A DNA stretch of 64,000 bases, from the NCBI GenBank assembly GCA_963736685.1, contig CAVTPZ010000037.1:62001-126000 (forward strand). The letters are read 5' to 3'. This document shows positions 1 to 8,001 of the stretch, piece by piece. How positions within the stretch are numbered: the stretch's first letter is position 1; every line of letters starts with the position of its first letter. This DNA is from DASUPK01 sp963736685 (GTDB lineage Bacteria; Actinomycetota; Thermoleophilia; Solirubrobacterales; 70-9). The translations under genes were made by a program, and so were the position numbers. The notes under the pieces were generated by a model that did no database searches, was not told the origin of the DNA, and saw only the letters and a program-made list of their open reading frames with translations.

Positions 1-321
1 GCGCAGGCCTCCGCCTACCTCGCCCTGGCGCCGAAGTCGAACGCCTCGACCCGGGCGATCTCGAAGGCGACCGCCCATGTCCGCGAGCACGGCGCCGCGG
101 AGCCACCGCCCCCCCTCCAGGACGCCCACTACCCCGGCGCCAAGGAGCTCGGCCGCGGCAAGGGCTACCGCTACCCGCACGATGAGCCCGGAGGCGTCAC
201 CGATCAGCCGCTCGCGCCGGAGCCGGTTCGTGGCGAGCGCTTCTACGAGCCCACCGACCGGGGCGCGGAGGCCGAGCTCCGCGAGCGGCTGGAGCGCCTG
301 CGGGAACAACTCGGCAAGTAG
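1..321 (+). CDS. rarA: Replication-associated recombination protein A, C-terminal end (partial)
   Basis: The first 106 codons of the window are the 3' end of a gene that begins upstream. The protein reads AQASAYLALAPKSNA at its start and later contains ELGRGKGYRYPHDEPGG and FYEPTDRGAEAELRERL. These match the conserved C-terminal tetramerisation region of the RarA/MgsA family of AAA+ ATPases, which act at stalled replication forks. The Walker motifs lie outside the window. The stop is TAG at 319-321. The frame is open from base 1, so nothing suggests a broken gene. Assignment rests on the family-typical GYKYPHD and YxPTDRGxE-type motifs and is fairly secure. Confidence 0.85.
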   Translation, partial: AQASAYLALAPKSNASTRAISKATAHVREHGAAEPPPPLQDAHYPGAKELGRGKGYRYPHDEPGGVTDQPLAPEPVRGERFYEPTDRGAEAELRERLERLREQLGK

Positions 322-434
322 ACGGCACCGGCCCGCGTTAGCGCCGCGTTAAGGCGATTCGCGAGGTCTTCCAGGCGCAACTTTCCACGGCGGTCGCTGT
401 TTTGGGCCATGTCTGACGCTCTGGCAGTTACGTG

Positions 435-462
435 TTCGGCGGCACTAGGAGTCGCCGCCGAA
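435..462. other. Perfect 9-bp hairpin, possible structured RNA
   Basis: TTCGGCGGC at 435-443 pairs exactly with GCCGCCGAA at 454-462. Inside it ACT (444-446) can pair with AGT (450-452), leaving one bulged base and a three-base loop. It lies 40 bp before a second perfect hairpin, in a non-coding region. It could be part of a leader RNA of the aldehyde dehydrogenase gene or of a small RNA. I do not recognise a known RNA family here. Confidence 0.4.
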
Positions 463-502
463 GAGCCGGAGCCGGCGCGTAAAGAGCCGGGGAGTGGACA
501 AC

Positions 503-537
503 GAAGGCCGGGAGCTCGGGGATTGCTCCCGGCCTTC
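503..537. terminator. Strong 13-bp hairpin, likely transcription terminator
   Basis: GAAGGCCGGGAGC at 503-515 is followed by a 9-base loop and its exact complement GCTCCCGGCCTTC at 525-537. A 13-bp perfect GC-rich stem between two genes is typical of an intrinsic terminator in high-GC actinobacteria, where the U tract is often weak. The sequence after it on the plus strand is only moderately pyrimidine-rich. It could terminate the rarA transcript or attenuate the dehydrogenase gene that starts 134 bp later. Confidence 0.55.
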
Positions 538-671
538 ACTTCTTCAGACACCGGGAGGGGAGGTACTGGGAGGAGCGGCCTCGGCGGGAGGCCGCTGCCT
601 GGAAACGTTGCCCCGAATGGCTCGCGCGTAGAATCGCCTCGGACGAGCGCAAGCGACGAGAGGACGCAGCG

Positions 672-2363
672 ATGGAGGCCAGCCGCACCCGCAAGACGAG
701 CACGAGCCGGAAATCCGGCGCCAACGGCAGGACCGGCAACGGCGCCTCGCCCTCCAAGGCCAAGAGACCCAAGTCCTCCAAGTCGTCCGGCAAGCGCGCG
801 AAGGCGGCGCTCGAATCCTTCAATCCCGCCACCGGAGAGCCGGTCGGCTCGGTCGAGACCATCACGGCGGCGAAGGTGCAGGCCGTCGTCGACGACGTCG
901 CCGAGGTGCAGCCCTTCTGGGCGGCTCTCTCGCTCGAGGACCGCGCCCGCTACATGCGTCGCGCGATCGACGTGCTGGTCGCCGAGCTCGACCAGATCGC
1001 GGAGCTGCTCACCAGCGAGCAGGGCAAGCCCCGGGTGGAGAGCTACACGATGGAGCTGCTCCCCACGATCGACTCGCTGAAGTGGATCGCCGACAACGGC
1101 CCGCAGATCCTCTCCGACGAGAAGCTCTCGATGCCCGTCCTCCTGAAGTCGAAGAGCGCGAAGTTCACCTACGAGCCGATCGGAGTGGTCGGGGTGATCG
1201 CGCCGTGGAACTACCCCTGGTCGATCCCGTTCGGCGAGGTGGCTATCGCCCTCATGTGCGGCAACGGCGTCGTGTTGAAGCCGGCCAGCCTCACCCCGCT
1301 GATCGGCGAGCGAATCCGGCAGACCTTCGAGAAGGCGGGCCTCCCCGAGGGCCTGATCCGCACGGTTCACGGTGGAGGCCGGATCGGCGACGCCCTCGTC
1401 AAGTCCACCGCGGGCAAGATCTTCTTCACCGGCTCGGTCGAGGTAGGGCGCAAGGTCGGGGTCGAGTGCGCGAAGCGGATGAAGGGGTCGGTCCTGGAGC
1501 TGGGCGGCAAGGACCCGCAGATCGTCTGCGCCGACGCCGATCTCGCCAACGCGGTCTCCGGCGCCGTCTGGGGCGGTTTCGCGAACGCCGGGCAGACCTG
1601 CTCCGGGATCGAGCGCGTCTACGTGGTCGACGAGGTGGCGGACCGCTTCCTGGATGGCGTCGTGCGCGAGACCGAGCGGCTCACCGTGGGCGATCCGCGC
1701 GAATGGACCACCGAGATCGGGCCGATGGTCTCCGACGATCAGGCGGCGATCGTCACCGAGCTGGTCGACGATGCCGTGAAGAGCGGGGCCAAGAAGCTCA
1801 CCGGCGGCCCAATCGAGGTCAACGGGATGAAGGGCAGCTTCATCGCCCCCGTCGTGCTCACCGACGTCACACACGACATGCGGATCATGAACGAGGAGAT
1901 CTTCGGCCCGGTGCTCCCGGTCATGAAGGTCAGCTCCGAGGAGGAGGCGCTGCGCCTCGCCAACGACTCGCAGTTCGGCCTCGGCGCGTCGGTCTGGACC
2001 AGGGACCGCGCCAAGGGCGAGCGGATCGCTCACCAGATCCAGTCCGGCATGGTCTGGGTGAACGACCACTCGTTCTCACACGGGGCCTGTCAGTGCGCCT
2101 GGGGCGGGGTCAAGGACTCCGGCCTCGGCCGATCCCACTCCAAGTTCGGCTTCTACGAGTGCGTGAACATCAAGCAGCTCGCCTGGGAGCCGGGCTGGAC
2201 CCGGGACATGTGGTGGCAGCCCTACGACCGCAAGCTTGGGGACGCGATTCGCTACTCGACCAAGCTGCTCTACAGCCGCAACGGCGACCGGCTGACCGCG
2301 CTGAGGGAGGGCTTCCGGCCGCTTGTGGAGGTCACCCGCCGAACGATGCGAAAGGGCCAGTAG
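672..2363 (+). CDS. NAD(P)-dependent aldehyde dehydrogenase with basic N-terminal extension
   Basis: This 563-residue protein belongs to the ALDH superfamily, which oxidises aldehydes to acids. The catalytic Cys is in GQTCSGIERVY (C310), the general base Glu in VLELGGKDPQIV (E276), and the cofactor-binding segment is APWNYPWSIP. The body from about residue 48 (FNPATGEPVGSVE) matches succinate-semialdehyde-type ALDHs. Residues 1-46 are an added segment very rich in Lys, Arg, Ser and Thr and probably disordered. The C-terminal 55 residues (from GWTRDMWWQPYDRKL) are also longer than in the shortest family members. The substrate cannot be read from sequence. It stands alone, with a hairpin region upstream and a secreted-protein gene 65 bp downstream or more. 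Confidence 0.9.
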   Translation: MEASRTRKTSTSRKSGANGRTGNGASPSKAKRPKSSKSSGKRAKAALESFNPATGEPVGSVETITAAKVQAVVDDVAEVQPFWAALSLEDRARYMRRAIDVLVAELDQIAELLTSEQGKPRVESYTMELLPTIDSLKWIADNGPQILSDEKLSMPVLLKSKSAKFTYEPIGVVGVIAPWNYPWSIPFGEVAIALMCGNGVVLKPASLTPLIGERIRQTFEKAGLPEGLIRTVHGGGRIGDALVKSTAGKIFFTGSVEVGRKVGVECAKRMKGSVLELGGKDPQIVCADADLANAVSGAVWGGFANAGQTCSGIERVYVVDEVADRFLDGVVRETERLTVGDPREWTTEIGPMVSDDQAAIVTELVDDAVKSGAKKLTGGPIEVNGMKGSFIAPVVLTDVTHDMRIMNEEIFGPVLPVMKVSSEEEALRLANDSQFGLGASVWTRDRAKGERIAHQIQSGMVWVNDHSFSHGACQCAWGGVKDSGLGRSHSKFGFYECVNIKQLAWEPGWTRDMWWQPYDRKLGDAIRYSTKLLYSRNGDRLTALREGFRPLVEVTRRTMRKGQ

Positions 2364-2446
2364 GCCCTCAGGGCATCCCGGCTCAGGCCGCAGGATTGAA
2401 AAGCCTGAGTTGCGGTAACGCGTAGGGCGTGACGGGAAGCGCGCAA

Positions 2447-3349
2447 ATGCGCAGAGGGGTCGCGCTCATGGCGGCGCTGGTTCTGGCGGCTGCAGCGGCG
2501 GCGTATCTGGCGGTCGAGTTGGTCGGCGGTGCCACCGAGTCGAGTGCGAAGACAAAGAAGCAAAAGGTCCGGAACCCCGGGCGTCTGCTCGTGGCCACGC
2601 AGGGCCACACGCTCTCCAACGTCGACGACCGGCAGCGGATGACGGTCTCCTGTCCCGGGAGCAAGGAGCCCTACGGCGGCGGCTTCCTCACCGACCCTCC
2701 GCCCGGCCAGGATGGCCAGGGCGTCTATCCGAACTCCTATGAGCGCCTCGGAGCGCAGAGCGGCTACCACATCACCGCCGCGCTGATCAATCCGACCAAG
2801 GCCGGGGTCGTACCCCGGAACCTGACACTCCAGGTCGTTTGCGGCAAGAAGATCGGCCCGATCAGCGACCCGCACACGGTCGGGAGCCTCGATGCGGGTT
2901 CCGGTCCCAAGACGCTGGTGGCCAAGTGCCCGAAGAAGCAGAGCCTGATCGGCGGCGGTTACCAGCGGTCGAACGGAGTCACCGATGCCGGCGTGATGAC
3001 AACCGAATCCCACCGGACTTCCGCTCGCACCTGGCAGGTCGTGGCCAACGACCCGGGGGGCTTCCCCGGCGAGGCGGTGGCGATCGGGTACTGCGTCCGC
3101 TCCAAGAAGCCGGTCGTCACCGAGGTCGCCGGTTCGGTGACCATCCCCTCCCGGGAGTCCGCAACGGCGAGGACCGCGCCCTGCCCCGCCGGGCGGCAGC
3201 TGGTCTTCTCCGGCTTCAGCGCGCCGCCATCGGGCGAGATCCGCTTCCTCGGCGAGGGCTTCAACCCGGACGGCAGCACCTCGGCGACCGGCTACAACAG
3301 CGGCGCGCCGGCGACGCTCACGGCCTACAGCTACTGCCTCCGGGTCTAG
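2447..3349 (+). CDS. Secreted protein of unknown function, first of a tandem pair
   Basis: The product (300 residues from ATG 2447; a GTG at 2429 would add six) starts with a signal peptide, MRRGVALMAALVLAAAAAAY, so it is probably exported or membrane anchored. I prefer 2447 because GGGAAG lies at good spacing upstream. The rest is soluble, with paired cysteines (TVSCPG, LQVVCGKK, AKCPKK, IGYCVR, APCPAG, YSYCLRV), suggesting disulfide-bonded repeats of about 90 residues. It is clearly paralogous to the next gene: both share a GG-rich CPG segment, GVYP.SYERLG, GYH and LQV.C, and both end in Y.YCL.V. I recognise no enzymatic motif. Confidence 0.7.
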   Translation: MRRGVALMAALVLAAAAAAYLAVELVGGATESSAKTKKQKVRNPGRLLVATQGHTLSNVDDRQRMTVSCPGSKEPYGGGFLTDPPPGQDGQGVYPNSYERLGAQSGYHITAALINPTKAGVVPRNLTLQVVCGKKIGPISDPHTVGSLDAGSGPKTLVAKCPKKQSLIGGGYQRSNGVTDAGVMTTESHRTSARTWQVVANDPGGFPGEAVAIGYCVRSKKPVVTEVAGSVTIPSRESATARTAPCPAGRQLVFSGFSAPPSGEIRFLGEGFNPDGSTSATGYNSGAPATLTAYSYCLRV

Positions 3350-3404
3350 ACATTTCTGGTCGGGACTTGACCGGGACTATCGGCCTGCCGATGGGTTAGG
3401 GCTG

Positions 3405-4286
3405 ATGATGGTCGCGACCACCACACGGGCGAGCCGGCGCCGGCTCGCCACCGCGTTCACGCTCTTCCTCGCCTGCGGTGCGCTGCTCGCGCTGGCCGCC
3501 GCTCCGGGCGCGGAGGCGAAGTCCGTGACGTACAAGCACAAGTCGTTCAGCCTCGACGGGGCGAATGCCAAGCGGCGCCTCACCGTCCGCTGTCCCGGCC
3601 ATCTCGTCCCACTGGGCGGCGGGATGAGCGGCTTCCCGTCGCCCGGGTCCGACGGCGAGGGGGTCTACCCGCACTCCTACGAGAGGCTCGGGGTCCAGCA
3701 CGGCTACCACAGCACGGTGGTGCTGTTCGATCCCTCCCCGCAGTCGACCACCGCGCGCACGGTGACGCTCCAGGTCGCCTGTGCCCGCAAGCAGAAGCAC
3801 GTCACGCCCCCGCATACCACCGTCTATGTCAATCCGGGGCAGACGAAGACCGCCGTGGCCACCTGTCCCGGCAACAGGCGGCTGTTCGGCGGCGGCTTCC
3901 AGCGCACGGACTTCACGGCGCGTGGAGGCGACTACATCAACGAGTCCCGGGCGATCTCCGACAAGTCATGGAGCGTCACCGGCAGCGCGTTCGGCAGCTT
4001 CGGCGGCCAGCTCACCGCGATCGCCTATTGCTGGCACAGCCGCAAGCCGCTGCTCACGGAGGTCTCCGCCTCCGCAAGCGCGAGCGGCGGCCGGCTCGCG
4101 ACCGCCGAGACCCCCTCCTGCCCGGTCGGCCACATCGTCTTCGGCGGCTTCAGCACCACGCCGTCGGGAGACGCTCTGTTCACAAACGGGTTCTTCACCG
4201 GCTCGGGAGGGTGGTCGGCGTCGGCGATCGGCCAGTTCGGCCCCAGCGCAACGATCACGGCGTACGGGTACTGCCTGAAGGTCTAG
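3405..4286 (+). CDS. Secreted protein of unknown function, second of a tandem pair
   Basis: This 293-residue protein has an N-terminal signal (basic start, hydrophobic TAFTLFLACGALLALAAAPG, then AEAKS as a plausible cleavage site). It repeats the architecture of its upstream neighbour 55 bp away: RLTVRCPGHLVPLGGGMSG, GEGVYPHSYERLG, HGYHSTVV, LQVACARK, FGGGFQRTDF, TPSCPVGHIVFGGFS, and YGYCLKV at the end. The conserved cysteines and GGG motifs suggest a disulfide-stabilised beta-rich extracellular fold built of repeats. Function is unknown. The pair looks like a local duplication, and the copies have diverged substantially. Confidence 0.7.
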   Translation: MMVATTTRASRRRLATAFTLFLACGALLALAAAPGAEAKSVTYKHKSFSLDGANAKRRLTVRCPGHLVPLGGGMSGFPSPGSDGEGVYPHSYERLGVQHGYHSTVVLFDPSPQSTTARTVTLQVACARKQKHVTPPHTTVYVNPGQTKTAVATCPGNRRLFGGGFQRTDFTARGGDYINESRAISDKSWSVTGSAFGSFGGQLTAIAYCWHSRKPLLTEVSASASASGGRLATAETPSCPVGHIVFGGFSTTPSGDALFTNGFFTGSGGWSASAIGQFGPSATITAYGYCLKV

Positions 4287-4296
4287 ATTCGCTCGA

Positions 4297-4965
4297 ATGG
4301 AGCGGACCCTGGCCGTGGAAGACGGCCCCGCGACGAGCGTCGACCAGCCGGCTGTGGAATTGCGCGGCCTGCGCCGCGATTTCGGCGACCGGACGGCCCT
4401 CGCCGGCGTCAGCGCCAGGCTCGAGCCCGGCGAGAGCCTCGCGGTGCTGGGCCGCAACGGGTCGGGAAAGTCCACGCTGCTGCGGATCCTGGCCGGGCTG
4501 CTGCGCCCGAGCGGCGGGAAGGTCACCGTCCTCGGCTTCCCGCTCCCCAAGGAGACCCACCGGATCCGGGGCCGCGTCGGCTATCTGGGCCACGCCCCGT
4601 TGCTGTACCGAGATCTGAGCCCGCGCGAGAACCTCGCCCTGGTGGCCGCCCTGCATGGCCTCGATCCGGAGGACGCGGGGCAGCGGACCGAGACGCTGCT
4701 CGAGGCGGTCGGCATGTCCGCCCGTGGCGACGACCGGGTGGCTGAGCTGTCAGCGGGGATGAAGCAGAGGGTGGATATCTGCCGAGCGGTCCTGCACGAG
4801 CCCGCGCTTCTCCTCCTCGACGAGCCGGATGCTCATCTGGACACAGACGCCCGGCGGCTGGTGGAGCCGCTGATCGGTCCCGGCACCGGTGCCGGCCGGG
4901 TCGTCGTGAGCCACGACCGGGAGGCCGCGACCGCGGGCGCCGACCTGGTGCTGGAGCTCGGATGA
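4297..4965 (+). CDS. ccmA: Cytochrome c maturation / heme exporter ABC ATPase
   Basis: A 222-residue ABC ATPase with Walker A GRNGSGKST (residues 52-60), signature LSAGMKQRVDICRA, Walker B LLLLDEPDAHLD and a switch His in VVVSHD. Short length and the position directly before a CcmB-type permease, a CcmC-type protein and a small CcmD-like protein identify it as CcmA, which with CcmB forms the ATPase module of the heme export step in cytochrome c maturation. Its stop overlaps the start of ccmB by 4 nt. It begins only 10 bp after the preceding secreted-protein gene, although that gene is unlikely to share its function. Confidence 0.85.
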   Translation: MERTLAVEDGPATSVDQPAVELRGLRRDFGDRTALAGVSARLEPGESLAVLGRNGSGKSTLLRILAGLLRPSGGKVTVLGFPLPKETHRIRGRVGYLGHAPLLYRDLSPRENLALVAALHGLDPEDAGQRTETLLEAVGMSARGDDRVAELSAGMKQRVDICRAVLHEPALLLLDEPDAHLDTDARRLVEPLIGPGTGAGRVVVSHDREAATAGADLVLELG

Positions 4966-5630
4966 GCCCGTTCGGGGCGCTGCTCCGCAAGGACCTGCGA
5001 GTTGAGCTGCGCACGCTGCGCTCGATCCCGGCGATGGCGCTGTTCGCGATCAGCGCCTTCGTCATCTTCCGGTTCGGCCTCGACCGGACGACGCTGGACG
5101 GTGACCTTGCTGCCGGAGTGCTGGTGCCCACCCTCCTCTTCGCAGCACTGCTCGCGATCAACCGCCTGTTCGTCGCCGAGCGAGAGGAGGGCGGCTTCGA
5201 CCTGATCCGCCTGGCTCCGATCGACAGGACCGTCCTGTTCGCTGCGAAGGCGAGCGCCCTGGTGATCTACCTGGTGATCCTCGAGCTGATCGCCGTGCCG
5301 ATCTTCGCCCTCTTCTTTCTCGACTCGCTTTCCGGGCTGCTCCCGTTCGCGCTGGTCCTGCTGTTGACGAACGTCGGCCTGGCGGCGACGGGGACGCTGA
5401 TCTCCACGATCGCGACGATGTCCAGCGCGCGCGATCTTCTCGCCCCCCTCATCCTCCTACCCCTGCTGATCCCCCTCGTGATCGCGACCGCGGGCGCCGG
5501 TGAGCATCTTCTGGCCTCCGGGGGGCCCGACTATGGGCGCTTCGGGACATGGCTGGCGTTGCTCGGCCTCTACGATCTGATCTTCCTCTTGGTGGGTTAC
5601 GCGACCTTCGACTTCCTGCTCGAGGACTAG
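4962..5630 (+). CDS. ccmB: Heme exporter permease CcmB
   Basis: This 222-residue integral membrane protein has about six hydrophobic segments and the CcmB family start SPFGALLRKDLRVELRT, plus VAEREEGGFDLIRLAPID, which resembles the conserved cytosolic loop of CcmB (E.E...G....L...P). It should pair with the ATPase encoded immediately upstream (ATGA overlap) to act on heme or on CcmC-bound heme for cytochrome c assembly. A gap of 14 bp separates it from ccmC. Confidence 0.85.
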   Translation: MSPFGALLRKDLRVELRTLRSIPAMALFAISAFVIFRFGLDRTTLDGDLAAGVLVPTLLFAALLAINRLFVAEREEGGFDLIRLAPIDRTVLFAAKASALVIYLVILELIAVPIFALFFLDSLSGLLPFALVLLLTNVGLAATGTLISTIATMSSARDLLAPLILLPLLIPLVIATAGAGEHLLASGGPDYGRFGTWLALLGLYDLIFLLVGYATFDFLLED

Positions 5631-5644
5631 CCAGGGACGACCGA

Positions 5645-6418
5645 ATGGCCAAAGCGCTCAGATCGATAACGCTTCGCCGCCTCGCGATCGCGACCGTCCT
5701 GGTGATGGGCGCCGGATACGGGCTCGCGTTCCTCTACGCCCCCGAGGACGCCGACCAGGGCTTCATCCAGAAGATCTTCTACCTGCACGTGCCGCTGGCG
5801 ATCGTCGCCCTCGTCGGCTTCATCGTCGCCGGGCTGCTGGCGATCCAGCACCTGCGCACGGGCGATCCCAAGTGGGATGCGCGCTCGTACGTCTCGATCC
5901 ATCTCTCGGTGATCTTCGGCGCCGCGGTGCTGCTCACCGGCGCGATCTGGGCGAAGGGCTCCTGGGGCGTCTGGTGGGAGTGGCGCGAGCCGACCCTGGT
6001 CAGCTTCCTGATCGTCTTCCTCCTCTACGCCACCTACTACCCCCTGCGCTACGCGATCGAGGATCGAGACCGACAGGCTCGCTATGCCTCGGTCTTCGCG
6101 ATCACGGCCGGGGCCTTCGTCCCGCTCAACTTCGCAGCGGTCCGCGCCGCCCAGCCTCTGGTCCATCCGAGGACCTTCTCCGACGCGGGTGGCCTTCCCG
6201 GATCGATGCTGCTCGCCTTTCTCGTCTGCCTGGCGGGCATGGCCCTCCTCTGGGTCACCCTGGTTCGCTTCGAGCTGGCCTCCAAGCGCGCATCGGGAGA
6301 CGTGAAGCGGATCCGCAGGGCCCTGGGCGGAGGGGACGGACCGCCCCAGCCCGCCCGGTCGATCGCTCCCGTCGCGACCTCCACCATGAGCTCGATGCGC
6401 GCGGAGGACGGCCGTTGA
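5645..6418 (+). CDS. ccmC: Cytochrome c biogenesis protein CcmC
   Basis: From ATG 5645 the product is 257 residues with six membrane segments. It carries the tryptophan-rich heme-handling motif of the CcmC/CcsA family, here GSWGVWWEWREPTLVSF, preceded by a conserved His in the FYLHVPLA segment and followed by a second region with LVHPRTFS. In the usual motif a WxWD is seen; here the residue after the second Trp pair is Arg, a mild deviation. CcmC receives heme in the membrane and presents it to the chaperone CcmE, which is not present in this window. The gene ends in an overlap with the small ccmD-like gene. Confidence 0.85.
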   Translation: MAKALRSITLRRLAIATVLVMGAGYGLAFLYAPEDADQGFIQKIFYLHVPLAIVALVGFIVAGLLAIQHLRTGDPKWDARSYVSIHLSVIFGAAVLLTGAIWAKGSWGVWWEWREPTLVSFLIVFLLYATYYPLRYAIEDRDRQARYASVFAITAGAFVPLNFAAVRAAQPLVHPRTFSDAGGLPGSMLLAFLVCLAGMALLWVTLVRFELASKRASGDVKRIRRALGGGDGPPQPARSIAPVATSTMSSMRAEDGR

Positions 6419-6657
6419 TCCCGCTGGCGATCGAGAACTCCGATCGGTACGTCGGCGGTGCCTATCTCGTCTTCCTCCTCCTCCTGCTGATCTACGTGGC
6501 GATCATGGCCGCAAAGCTCCAGCGCATCCAGCGGGACCTCGGCTCGCTCGCCGAGCTCGCCGAGCGACCCTCGCGCGAGGTGGCCGAGCGCGACGTCGGG
6601 CAGATCCGGGATCGCGAGCAGGAGATCCAGGCCGTCCGGCAGGGAGACCGCGGATGA
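6415..6657 (+). CDS. ccmD: Small CcmD-like membrane protein
   Basis: An 80-residue product starting at TTG 6415, whose start overlaps the ccmC stop by 4 nt. It has one hydrophobic helix (YLVFLLLLLIYVAIM) followed by a charged helical tail starting KLQRIQRDLGSLAELAE, which is the usual shape of CcmD: a small single-pass protein that stabilises the CcmABC complex. The tail is longer than in many CcmD proteins. Identification rests mainly on size, topology and position. Its stop overlaps the hemA start (ATGA), linking heme delivery to heme synthesis in one transcript. Confidence 0.65.
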   Translation: MIPLAIENSDRYVGGAYLVFLLLLLIYVAIMAAKLQRIQRDLGSLAELAERPSREVAERDVGQIRDREQEIQAVRQGDRG

Positions 6658-7994
6658 GCGGCCTGCTCGCCCTGGGTGTCTCCCACCGGACCGCGCCGCT
6701 GGCGCTGCGCGAACAGCTCGCCCTCACCGAGGGTCGCGCCGCCGGCGTCCTCAACGCGCTGGTCTCGGAGGAGCCCATCAGCGAGGCGGTCACGCTCTCC
6801 ACCTGCAACCGAACCGAGATCTATCTGGTGGCCACCGACTCCGTCGAGGCCGAGGCTGCCGGGCTTGGGGTCCTCGCGCGGGAGGCCGGGATCCGGCCGA
6901 CCGAGCTGCTCGGGCCGCTCTACTCGCTCCGCGGCGCGGAGGCGGCGCGCCACCTCTATCGCGTCACCGCCGGCCTCGACTCGATGATCGTCGGGGAGGC
7001 CGAGATCCAGGGCCAGGTGAAGCGTGCCTACGAGCTCGCTCTGGTCGAGGGCGCACCCGGGCCGATCCTCAACCGGATGTTCCGCGGCGCGCTCGCGGCC
7101 GGCAAGCGGGCTCGCACCGAGACGGCCGTCGGCGAGAAGGGCGTCTCCATCCCATCGGTCGCCGTCGAATTGGCCCAGCGGAACCTCGGCGACCTCTCGG
7201 AGCGGCGCGTCCTGCTGATCGGAGCCGGTGAGACCTCCGAGATCACCGCCCGGGCCCTCGCCGCCCGCGGCTCGGACGCCGTCTTCATCGCCAACCGCGG
7301 CTACAACCGCGCGATCTCGCTGGCGGAGCGTTTCGGGGGCAAGGCGGTCCGCATCGACGACCTGCCGGCGCAGCTCGCGGGAGCCGACATCGTCGTGTCG
7401 GCGACCAACTCGCCGCACCATCTGATCGAGCGCTCAGAGCTCGCGGTGATCATGGGCGAACGCGACGCCCGGCCCCTGCTGCTGATCGACCTCGCGGTAC
7501 CCCGCGACATCGATCCCGAGATCCGGGAGATCGAGGGCGTCAGCCTCTACGACGTCGACGAGGTGCAGGCGATCGTCGAGCAGAACGCCTCCGGCCGTGA
7601 GGCCGAGGCCCGCCACGCGAGCGGGATCCTCGACTCCGAGCTCGCTCGCTTCGAGCAGTGGCTGGGCGCTCAAGAGGTGATGCCGACAGTTGCCGCTCTG
7701 CGCGAGCGCGCCGACGCCATCGTCTCCCAGGTCCTCTCGGAGAACGCCACCCGCTGGGAGAGCCTCTCCGCCACCGACCGCGAGCGGATCGAGCAGATGG
7801 CCCGCGCGATCGCCAATCGCCTCCTGCACGAGCCGACGGTGAGAATCAAGGGAATGGCCGACCGCGAGGACGCGTACCTGCAGGTCAGCGTCCTCCGCGA
7901 GCTCTTCGGGCTCGACGTCGGCACCGAGCCGGGCACCGAGGGGGCTGACGTCGCATCCCTCGACGAGCGCCGCCGCCGCAGCGAACGCAGCTGA
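6654..7994 (+). CDS. hemA: Glutamyl-tRNA reductase
   Basis: This 446-residue enzyme reduces glutamyl-tRNA(Glu) to glutamate-1-semialdehyde, the first committed step of tetrapyrrole synthesis by the C5 pathway. Diagnostic motifs are GVSHRTAPLALRE near the N terminus, the catalytic Cys in TLSTCNRTEIY (C51), and GLDSMIVGEAEIQGQVK. The NADPH-binding domain follows with LLIGAGETSE, and the C-terminal third is the helical dimerisation domain. Length is normal. It is translationally coupled to the ccmD-like gene and lies 7 bp before hemC. Confidence 0.97.
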   Translation: MSGLLALGVSHRTAPLALREQLALTEGRAAGVLNALVSEEPISEAVTLSTCNRTEIYLVATDSVEAEAAGLGVLAREAGIRPTELLGPLYSLRGAEAARHLYRVTAGLDSMIVGEAEIQGQVKRAYELALVEGAPGPILNRMFRGALAAGKRARTETAVGEKGVSIPSVAVELAQRNLGDLSERRVLLIGAGETSEITARALAARGSDAVFIANRGYNRAISLAERFGGKAVRIDDLPAQLAGADIVVSATNSPHHLIERSELAVIMGERDARPLLLIDLAVPRDIDPEIREIEGVSLYDVDEVQAIVEQNASGREAEARHASGILDSELARFEQWLGAQEVMPTVAALRERADAIVSQVLSENATRWESLSATDRERIEQMARAIANRLLHEPTVRIKGMADREDAYLQVSVLRELFGLDVGTEPGTEGADVASLDERRRRSERS

Positions 7995-8001
7995 GGCGGC
8001 G

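Larger units (their letters stand above)
322..671. other. 350-bp intergenic region with two perfect hairpins
   Basis: No convincing gene fits between rarA and the aldehyde dehydrogenase. The region holds a first hairpin at 435-462, a second longer hairpin at 503-537 (listed separately), and a degenerate match at about 380-405 to the dispersed repeat found near 43.4, 44.2 and 57.7 kb. An open frame starting at 409 runs across both hairpins but has the Arg/Ser/Pro-rich composition of a shadow frame and overlaps the dehydrogenase. Confidence 0.6.

Noticed and set aside
243..2069. A 608-codon open frame on the minus strand opposite the aldehyde dehydrogenase
   Set aside because: It has Arg/Asp/Leu-rich shadow composition, no family motif, and lies fully antisense to a clear ALDH gene. 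Long open antisense frames are expected at this G+C content.
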